Source: Thermoanaerobaculia bacterium
Lineage (GTDB): Bacteria; Acidobacteriota; Thermoanaerobaculia; Multivoradales; Multivoraceae
Direction: 5' to 3'
Assembly: GCA_022823665.1 (NCBI GenBank)
Contig: JAJEHN010000024.1
Coordinates: 35,501-99,500 of the forward strand
Length of the DNA: 64,000 bases
The position numbers and the translations under genes are program-made. Position 1 is the stretch's first letter, and each line of letters begins with the position of its first letter. Below are positions 57,830 through 64,000 of this stretch, one piece after another. The notes under the pieces are model-generated. The model saw only the letters and a program-made list of their open reading frames with translations, was not told the DNA's origin and searched no databases.

Positions 57830-58882
57830 ATGACGAATCGAGCCCCCGCACCCGAGTCGACGGTGATCGCCGTCGACGCGATGGGCGGCGATGACGCCCC
57901 GCGGGCGGTGGTCGAGGGGGCGCTCCTGGCGGCTCAGGAGGACGGCCTGCGGTTGCTCCTGGTAGGCCGGCGGGATGCCCTGGAACGGGAGATCGAGGAA
58001 CTCGAATCGGTCGCGGCCGACCTCGACCGGATCGAGATCGTTCACGCCCGCGAAGTCGTCGGCATGGGCGAGTCGGCGTTGGCGGTGCGCCGCAAGCGCG
58101 ATTCCTCGGTGCGGGTCTGCGCCCGCCTGGTGAGGGAAGGCCGGGCGTCGGCGATGCTGACGGCCGGCAACACGGGCGCCGCCCTGGTCGCCGGCAAGAT
58201 GGTCATCGGCGTGGCGCCAGGAGTCGATCGGCCAGCCCTGGCCGTGGTGCTGCCGCGCCGCGACGGCAGCACGATCCTGCTCGACGCGGGCGCCAACGTG
58301 GATTCCAAGCTCCATCAGCTCCGCCAGTTCGCGGTGATGGGGCACTACCTCGCGGAGCAACTCCTGCGCCTGGAGTCGCCGCGGATCGGCCTGCTGTCGA
58401 TCGGCGAGGAGGTGGGCAAGGGAACGGAACTCGTCCGCGAGGTGTTCAAGGCGCTCGACGCCACGGGCCTCAACTTCGTCGGCAACGTCGAGGGCGGCGA
58501 CGTGTTCAACGGCGCCGTCGATGTCGTCGTCTGCGACGGTTTCGTCGGCAACGCGATCCTCAAGAGCGCCGAGTCCCTGGGCGAGTTCGTCAGCGGGCAG
58601 TTGCGCCACGAGTTGGGAAGCACCTGGCGGGCGCGATTCGGCTATCTGCTGGCGCGGCAGGCCTTCGAACGTTTCAAGCGCCGCCTCGACTACAGCGAGT
58701 ACGGCGGCGCGCCGCTGCTGGGACTGCGGGGCGGCTGCTTCGTCGCCCACGGCCGTTCCTCCGCGCACGCGATCCACAGCGCCGTGCGGCGGGCGGTAGA
58801 GTTCTGCGACGCGGGCATTCACCTCAAGGTCAGCGCGAAGCTCGCCGAGGTCGCGTACGAAACGCGCTCGAAGGCGGGATGA
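57830..58882 (+). CDS. plsX: Phosphate acyltransferase
   Basis: Makes acyl-phosphate from acyl-ACP, the first step of phospholipid synthesis with PlsY. Conserved blocks are IAVDAMGGDDAP near the N-terminus, SAMLTAGNTGA, ILLDAGANVDSK, GLLSIGEE and VCDGFVGNAILKS. The 350-residue length is normal. ATG 57830 follows rpmF by 27 bases, and the stop overlaps the fabH start (ATGA at 58879), so expression is coupled to fatty-acid initiation. Confidence 0.97.
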   Translation: MTNRAPAPESTVIAVDAMGGDDAPRAVVEGALLAAQEDGLRLLLVGRRDALEREIEELESVAADLDRIEIVHAREVVGMGESALAVRRKRDSSVRVCARLVREGRASAMLTAGNTGAALVAGKMVIGVAPGVDRPALAVVLPRRDGSTILLDAGANVDSKLHQLRQFAVMGHYLAEQLLRLESPRIGLLSIGEEVGKGTELVREVFKALDATGLNFVGNVEGGDVFNGAVDVVVCDGFVGNAILKSAESLGEFVSGQLRHELGSTWRARFGYLLARQAFERFKRRLDYSEYGGAPLLGLRGGCFVAHGRSSAHAIHSAVRRAVEFCDAGIHLKVSAKLAEVAYETRSKAG

Positions 58883-59943
58883 AGAGGGATGACGGCGGGA
58901 TGACGAACGGTCTGCAGGGAGATTCCCCGAACGGGACGCGCCGGGTCCGGATCGCCGGTACCGGCCGCTCGGTGCCCGACCGTGTCCTGACCAACGCCGA
59001 CCTGGAGCGCATCGTCGACACGTCGAACGACTGGATCATCGCGCGCACCGGCATCGAGGAACGCCGGGTCGCCTCCGACGAGGAGTACACCTCGCTCTTC
59101 GCCGTCGACGCCGCCCGCAAGGCGATGGAGATGGCCGGCGTCGAGGCGTCGGACATCGATCTCGTCCTGATCTCGACCGTGACGCCGGACATGCCCTTTC
59201 CGGCCACCGCCTGCCTGGTGCAGGAGGAACTCGGCGCGAAGGGCGCGACCGCCTTCGACCTGAACGCCGGCTGCACGGGGTTCATCTACGGCCTTTCCGT
59301 GGCTCACCAGTACGTGTCGAGCGGCGCCGCCTCCACGGCCCTGGTCATCGGGGCCGAGTCGCTGACGAAGTACACGGACTACGAGGACCGCTCGACCTGC
59401 GTGCTGTTCGGCGACGGCGCCGGCGCGGTCGTGCTGCGCGGCGAGGCTCCGCCGGGGCCTTCCAGTGAGAACGGGCTCGCGGGCATTCTCTCGGTGGCGA
59501 TCCACAGCGACGGCTCGCTCGCTCACCTGCTCGAGATGCCGGGCGGCGGCAGCCGCAATCCCCCGAACCGCCCCGAGACCCTGGAGGCCCGTCTGCCCTT
59601 CATCCGGATGCTCGGCAACGAGACCTTCAAGGTCGCCGTGCGCACCCTGGCCGAGGTCTCGGGCGAGGTGCTCGAGGGCGCCGGCCAGCGTCCCGAAGAC
59701 GTCCGGTGGCTGATACCCCACCAGGCGAACCGCCGGATCATCGACGCCGTGGGCCGCAGGATCGACGTGCCGGCCGACCGTGTCTACGTCAACGTCGAGC
59801 GCTACGGCAACACGTCCGCCGCTTCCATCCCGATCGCCCTCGACGAACTGAACCGCGATGGCCGGATCGATTCCGGCGACCTCGTCCTGATGGCGGCCTT
59901 CGGCGCGGGCCTCACGTGGGGCGCGGCCGCGGTGCGCTTCTAG
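58879..59943 (+). CDS. fabH: 3-oxoacyl-ACP synthase III
   Basis: Condenses acetyl-CoA with malonyl-ACP to start fatty acid synthesis. The catalytic triad is C132 (NAGCTGFIYG), H281 (IPHQANRR) and N311 (YGNTSAAS). From ATG 58879 the protein has 354 residues; a nearby start at ATG 58900 (MTNGLQ) would trim seven, closer to the usual 320-330 plus a short extension. Overlaps plsX by four bases. The operon ends here, with a 120-base-plus gap before the secreted metalloprotease. Confidence 0.96.
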   Translation: MKRDDGGMTNGLQGDSPNGTRRVRIAGTGRSVPDRVLTNADLERIVDTSNDWIIARTGIEERRVASDEEYTSLFAVDAARKAMEMAGVEASDIDLVLISTVTPDMPFPATACLVQEELGAKGATAFDLNAGCTGFIYGLSVAHQYVSSGAASTALVIGAESLTKYTDYEDRSTCVLFGDGAGAVVLRGEAPPGPSSENGLAGILSVAIHSDGSLAHLLEMPGGGSRNPPNRPETLEARLPFIRMLGNETFKVAVRTLAEVSGEVLEGAGQRPEDVRWLIPHQANRRIIDAVGRRIDVPADRVYVNVERYGNTSAASIPIALDELNRDGRIDSGDLVLMAAFGAGLTWGAAAVRF

Positions 59944-60042
59944 CGCGCCCCGCCGATCGGCCCGCTGCTTGCGAGGCCGTCGGTGGATGTCGACACGGGC
60001 CGCGCTATAGTGGCGCGCCACAGTGCTCCTTGCTGATGACGG

Positions 60043-60063
60043 CCTCCCGATGTTGGCGGGAGG
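60043..60063 (+). promoter_or_regulatory. Hairpin masking a ribosome binding site
   Basis: CCTCCCG (60043-60049) pairs with CGGGAGG (60057-60063) across a seven-base loop. The 3' arm contains GGGAGG, the best Shine-Dalgarno for the GTG at 60071, seven bases away. A TATAGT hexamer at 60005-60010 could be the -10 of a promoter. This would place an inhibitory hairpin over the start region. Confidence 0.45.
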
Positions 60064-60070
60064 TGTGAGA

Positions 60071-63000
60071 GTGACGCTATTGGTTTCGCCCCTTGCCGGG
60101 TACATGCGGGTCGACCGCGGTTTCGGGCCGTCGAGGGTCGGGTCCGTGTCTGGAACGCGCGGCGCAAGCTGCTCGCGCCGCCGACGGACGGCTCGACCAC
60201 CGTCGCACCACCGGACCGACCGCGACGGCGGCTCGGTCAGGTGTAGACGCGCGGCGGCGGTACAGGCTCTGGCGGTGCTGCTGCTGGCGGGCTCGGCCGC
60301 TCATGCCCAGCGTCTGCTGACGTTCGTGCCCGGCGTGGCCGCGGCATCGTCCACGGATGACCCGGGACCCTCCATCGGCCCGTTGCCGACAGCCGTGCAG
60401 GTGGACCTGGAGCTGCTTCGCGGCGACCCGCCGCGGCTCGAAGTGCCGACCCCCGAGGGCGAGACCCTGTCGGCCGAGCGAAGCGTGTTCGAGGATCGCG
60501 GCAACGGCGACCTGATGTGGTCGGGCGGCCAGCGCGGCGCGGGTTACGACACGGTGGTGCTCACCGTGGAGGGCGGCCGCCTGGTGGGCCGCTTCGGCGC
60601 CGCCGGGGGCGGCGTGTACCAGATCCATGCGGACGGAGACGGCCGCGGCGGCATGGCGGCGATCGTGGGCGACCTGCCTGAGGGCTGGTGCGGCGCCGAG
60701 GAAGCCGACGCGCACGCCGCGCATGAACATGACCATCCTGAGACGTTCGCGGCCGGACTGGCGGCGGCCGACGCGCCGGCGGCGCGGGGCGGCGCCGGCG
60801 CAGGCGTGAGCAGTCCGGAGAGCCCGCCCCGCCTGGACATCCTGGTGAGGTACACGGCGACGGCGGCGGAGAACTGGGCCTGGCTCGGCGGCGCCGAGGC
60901 GGCGATCCGCCACGCCGGCGACTACCTGAAGATGGTGTTCCGCAACAGCCGGATCGGGGTCGAGCCGCACATCGTGCACATCGCTGAGGCGCCTGCCAGG
61001 CTGGACCGCATCGGCCGGGACCTGGGCCGGCACGAGTGGTACGGCTGGCGTCGGGGATCGATGCTCTCTCTCTACAACGGCCATGAAGGCGATTGGCGTC
61101 GCCTGCGACGGGAGCACCGCTCCGACCTGATGTACCTCTTCGCCGGCGAGAGTCCGTATCTGCACGACGGCTACTGCGGCCAGTACAGCCTGCTGAGGAG
61201 CGGAAAGGACCCGGCAGCGGCTGGCGGCGGCGGCTGGTCCTCGAACCATCCGTTCTGCCCGGACTACGCGGCGGTCTTCGCTCACGAGATCGGCCATGGT
61301 CTTGGCGCCCAGCACGACCCGCCGCACGTCCCGGGGTTTCTGGACCCGGACCCTGCCGGCGAGTACGCGAAGCTGTTCAGGCCGTACGCGATGGCCCACG
61401 TGAACTACGACGTGATGCCGAGTCTGGGCACGGCGGTGAGCTACGAGGGCCAGATCGAGCCGTTCTACTCGAGCTCCAGCGTGAGGCCCTGGGGCGCGGT
61501 GATCGGCGTGCCGGGCGGGCAGGACAACGCGAAGACCCTGCGCGAGACCGCGCTCCCGTCGACGCGGAGAAGTGACCAATGGCCCACGTTGGAGGGTCTT
61601 CCGGCGCAGCCGACCGGCCTTCAGGCGCGTTTCGAGGGCGAGTTCGCGCGCCTCGCCTGGCGGGACAACGCGCCGGATGCCGACGGCTACGAAATCGATC
61701 ACTGGGTTCGCTGGGACGAAGGCGGCATCTACCTCTACTTGTACGACCAGCCTGCCGACGGCCGTACCGGGTCGCTCCTGGCTCTTCCGCCGGAGTCCAT
61801 GGTCGCGGGCGCGCGGCACGAGTTCCGTGTCTCGGCGCGAAAGGGCGACGTCGAGTCGCTCCGGAGCGCGACGGTCTTCCTCGTCTTCCCAGGCGATCCG
61901 ATCGCGGCGCCGTCGGGTGTTTCGGTGACGGTCAGTGACAAGTTGGGTTGGGTCGACGTCACCTGGACGGACAACTCGGACAACGAGACGCGGTTCGACG
62001 TGCAGCTCCTGCGTGACGGCGACCCGGTCGTCCGGCAGTGGGCCGACGAGGACGCTACGGACGTCCGCATCTACGAACGGGAGGTGCGCCCGCGACAGGG
62101 CGACGAGTACGGCGTGCGGGTCGTGGCCTACAACGCGTCGGGCCAGTCGGAGAGCAGCGAGACGGTGACGTTCCGCTGGGATCACCCGCTCGCTGCTCGG
62201 CCGGCCAATGCCGTTGCCACGGCCATCGGTCCGACGACCGTGCGCGTGAGGTGGACGGTCGACCCGGAAGTGAGGTTCTACTACGTCAGGGCAAGGCTTG
62301 AGGGGTGGACCCACGAACGCCGTTGGCGTCCAGGAGACAACGAATCTGCCGGCACGGCGTGGATGGACTTCGAGGGCCTTGCACGCGGCGGGCGTTACAC
62401 GTTTGCAGTGGATCCGATCCGCCGCTCTGGTCCCGACTCACTGGCCTACCTGACGCTGGGCGGGCGCGGCGTGGGTCCACGGCCGCCGTCGGACCTGTCC
62501 CTGATCACCGAAGGCGAGTTGATGCGGCTGAGCTGGACGGACAACTCGGACGACGAGCTCGGCTTCGAGGTCCAGATGGGCACCATCTACCAGTCGATCT
62601 CGGCCGGACAGCGTTGGCTAAGAGCAGTCGTTGTTCCTCGGGATACGGAGTCGGTCGTCTTCCGTTTTGGATACGGGTTTGCCGAGCCGCCAGTACTCCG
62701 GGTGTTTGCCTACAACGACCGGGGCTACTCCGTGAGCAGCCCGCTGACGCCGAAGGAGCCGGGGTACGCGAGGGTCACGGGCCTGACCTCCCGCTCCGGC
62801 GACGGGGAGGCACGGTGGAGCTGGCAGGTGGTTCTTCCCGAACATGTGACCAGCGTGCAGGTGCGGCAGAGGCTTACGGGCACGGAGTGGGACGACGCAG
62901 TTCACCCCTGGGAAGACCTCCCGGCTTCGGCCAGGGCGTACACCGCGACCGGCCTGGAGAACGACGCGGAGTACCTGCTTGCGGTGCGCGTCCTTACGGC

Positions 63001-63466
63001 GAACGGCGCGAGTAGAACCGTGACCGGCACTGCAAGACCACGGACAGGCCGCCAGCTTCCCCCGCTCCCCGAGCCGGCCCTGTCGCACCGGGGGCCTTGC
63101 CGTCCCGATCTGGAGCGGGTCTGCCTTCAGGACTCGCGCTTCGAGGTGAAGGCTCAGTGGTGGCGGCCGAACGGCGCTTCCGGGGCTGGCCTCGCCGTGC
63201 CCGAGGGCACGGACGATTCGGGGCTGTTCCGGTTCTTCGACTCCCGTAACTGGGAGGTTCTGATCAAGGTGCTGGACGGTTGCGCGAACAACGGCCACGT
63301 CTGGGTGCTCGGCGCTTCGACGACGGACCTGGGCTACCGGATCGCGGTCACCGACACGGTGACGGGAGAGCGCCGGCAATACGAGAACCAACCCGGCCGA
63401 CCGGCCCCGGCCATCGTGGACAACGAGGCCTTCTCCGCGCCCTGCGCGGGACGTGGAGGGCGTTGA
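60071..63466 (+). CDS. Large secreted reprolysin-like metalloprotease with Fn3 domains
   Basis: An 1131-residue protein (start GTG 60071 chosen for its GGGAGG site; the frame is open from 60023, with ATG 60104 and GTG 60146 as alternatives). The hydrophobic segment AVQALAVLLLAGSAAHAQ lies unusually far in, about 60-80 residues from the N-terminus. The zinc site HEIGHGLGAQHD is at about residue 405, the extended metzincin pattern. Four or so fibronectin type III modules follow (WTDNSDNETRFDVQLL, WTDNSDDELGFEVQM). The C-terminal 105 residues (CLQDSRFEVKAQWW to FSAPC), bracketed by cysteines, match a module common in this lineage. Confidence 0.85.
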   Translation: MTLLVSPLAGYMRVDRGFGPSRVGSVSGTRGASCSRRRRTARPPSHHRTDRDGGSVRCRRAAAVQALAVLLLAGSAAHAQRLLTFVPGVAAASSTDDPGPSIGPLPTAVQVDLELLRGDPPRLEVPTPEGETLSAERSVFEDRGNGDLMWSGGQRGAGYDTVVLTVEGGRLVGRFGAAGGGVYQIHADGDGRGGMAAIVGDLPEGWCGAEEADAHAAHEHDHPETFAAGLAAADAPAARGGAGAGVSSPESPPRLDILVRYTATAAENWAWLGGAEAAIRHAGDYLKMVFRNSRIGVEPHIVHIAEAPARLDRIGRDLGRHEWYGWRRGSMLSLYNGHEGDWRRLRREHRSDLMYLFAGESPYLHDGYCGQYSLLRSGKDPAAAGGGGWSSNHPFCPDYAAVFAHEIGHGLGAQHDPPHVPGFLDPDPAGEYAKLFRPYAMAHVNYDVMPSLGTAVSYEGQIEPFYSSSSVRPWGAVIGVPGGQDNAKTLRETALPSTRRSDQWPTLEGLPAQPTGLQARFEGEFARLAWRDNAPDADGYEIDHWVRWDEGGIYLYLYDQPADGRTGSLLALPPESMVAGARHEFRVSARKGDVESLRSATVFLVFPGDPIAAPSGVSVTVSDKLGWVDVTWTDNSDNETRFDVQLLRDGDPVVRQWADEDATDVRIYEREVRPRQGDEYGVRVVAYNASGQSESSETVTFRWDHPLAARPANAVATAIGPTTVRVRWTVDPEVRFYYVRARLEGWTHERRWRPGDNESAGTAWMDFEGLARGGRYTFAVDPIRRSGPDSLAYLTLGGRGVGPRPPSDLSLITEGELMRLSWTDNSDDELGFEVQMGTIYQSISAGQRWLRAVVVPRDTESVVFRFGYGFAEPPVLRVFAYNDRGYSVSSPLTPKEPGYARVTGLTSRSGDGEARWSWQVVLPEHVTSVQVRQRLTGTEWDDAVHPWEDLPASARAYTATGLENDAEYLLAVRVLTANGASRTVTGTARPRTGRQLPPLPEPALSHRGPCRPDLERVCLQDSRFEVKAQWWRPNGASGAGLAVPEGTDDSGLFRFFDSRNWEVLIKVLDGCANNGHVWVLGASTTDLGYRIAVTDTVTGERRQYENQPGRPAPAIVDNEAFSAPCAGRGGR

Positions 63467-63524
63467 GCGACGGTCGCGGGAACCGCCGTTCGGGGACTTG
63501 CGGCGGCCGACACGGGGACAACCG

Positions 63525-64000
63525 ATGAGTCGCAGAATGGATGGGTCGGGACGCGCCGCGCTCCGGCGCGGCGCGGTGGCGGGACTGTTTCTCGCTCTCG
63601 GACTTGGGTCCGGCGCGGCGAGCGGCACGGACAACGCGAGCTTCGTGTCGTACTCCGGCGTGCCGAGGAAGATGCAGACCGACGAGACCGCGGACGTGGT
63701 GGTGACGATGCGGAACACCGGCACGACGACATGGGAGAACACCAGAGTCGTGGACGGGAACACGACGACGGACATCTCGTACTGGCTGGGCAACGTGGGC
63801 AGCGACGTCTGGGGCGTGAAGAACGTGGACGTGTCCGGCAGCGTGCGGCCGGGGGCGGAGCACCGCTTTCGCTTCAGGATCACGGCGCCGGCAAGTCCCG
63901 GCAGCTACGTCTTCCGCTGGCGAATGGACGGCAGGACCATCGTCATCGACAGGCCGGTCATCCCGGCGAGGTCGGACGACGGCTTCGGGGCATACACCGA
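63525..64000 (+). CDS. Exported NBR1/Ig-like domain protein, 3' end outside window
   Basis: An open frame from ATG 63525 runs to the right edge; the ORF cannot be closed here. An N-terminal signal peptide (AVAGLFLALGLGSGAAS) precedes a domain of about 110 residues beginning ASFVSYSGVPRKMQTDETA, with VVVTMRNTGTTTWENT and SYWLGNVGSDVWGV, typical of NBR1/FW-type Ig-like modules (the N-T-G-x-x-x-W pattern). RBS GGGGAC is present. It follows the metalloprotease by 58 bases. The rest of the protein and its role lie beyond the window. Confidence 0.78.
   Translation, partial: MSRRMDGSGRAALRRGAVAGLFLALGLGSGAASGTDNASFVSYSGVPRKMQTDETADVVVTMRNTGTTTWENTRVVDGNTTTDISYWLGNVGSDVWGVKNVDVSGSVRPGAEHRFRFRITAPASPGSYVFRWRMDGRTIVIDRPVIPARSDDGFGAYT

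Overview
This is a high-GC window from a Gram-negative-type bacterium, most plausibly a member of the Acidobacteriota (Thermoanaerobaculia-like). That assignment is an inference from several family markers: an acidobacterial-type VWFA-domain exported protein, an exported S55/SpoIVB-like peptidase paired with a beta-propeller, a secreted metalloprotease carrying a C-terminal cysteine-bracketed domain I associate with this lineage, a lipoprotein-processing gene (lnt), an outer-membrane beta-barrel and many large periplasmic proteins. Genes are densely packed, commonly with ATGA/GTGA stop-start overlaps. Long antisense open frames are caused by the extreme third-position GC bias and are not genes.

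Layout: 1-6.6 kb, lnt (left end cut by the window), prfB with its programmed +1 frameshift, a glycosyltransferase, a membrane protein and a degenerate Nudix protein. 6.7-15.0 kb, class I aldolase, patatin phospholipase, a PIN/RHH toxin-antitoxin pair, lipB-lipA, proline dehydrogenase, proC, recN. 15.0-15.4 kb, a gene-free repeat island. 15.4-20.6 kb, tsaC, S55 peptidase, beta-propeller, coaD. 20.7-25.3 kb (minus strand), korA-korB and the VWFA protein. 25.5-31.2 kb, SpoIIE-type phosphatase, lytic transglycosylase, XerC/D recombinase, M28 peptidase lipoprotein, CDGSH protein. 31.2-43.4 kb (minus strand), DUF1015 protein, cbpA-clpB behind a HAIR-like operator, ferredoxin, and a four-gene run of M48 protease, NHL protein, PEGA/PDZ protein and ThiO-like oxidase. 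43.4-47.7 kb, an ANL-like fragment and a TRAP transporter (DctP, fused DctQM, small membrane protein). 47.7-52.3 kb (minus), Smr protein, outer-membrane protein, murB. 52.5-55.6 kb, recA, a lipoprotein, a polyprenyl-phosphate sugar transferase. 55.7-60 kb, a GT4 glycosyltransferase, then yceD-rpmF-plsX-fabH. 60-64 kb, a large Fn3 metalloprotease and the start of an Ig-like exported protein cut by the right edge.

Most of the window is core housekeeping (lipoate, proline, coenzyme A, fatty acid, ribosome, DNA repair, proteostasis) mixed with cell-envelope and secreted functions. No rRNA, tRNA, CRISPR array, prophage or intact insertion sequence was seen. The most unusual non-coding signals are two related 168-177 bp inverted-repeat (MITE-like) elements at 15.05 and 48.04 kb, a short palindromic REP-like repeat found three times including once inside a gene with a compensatory base-pair change, a HAIR-like heat-shock operator overlapping a promoter upstream of cbpA-clpB, and a hairpin that would mask the ribosome binding site of the large metalloprotease.
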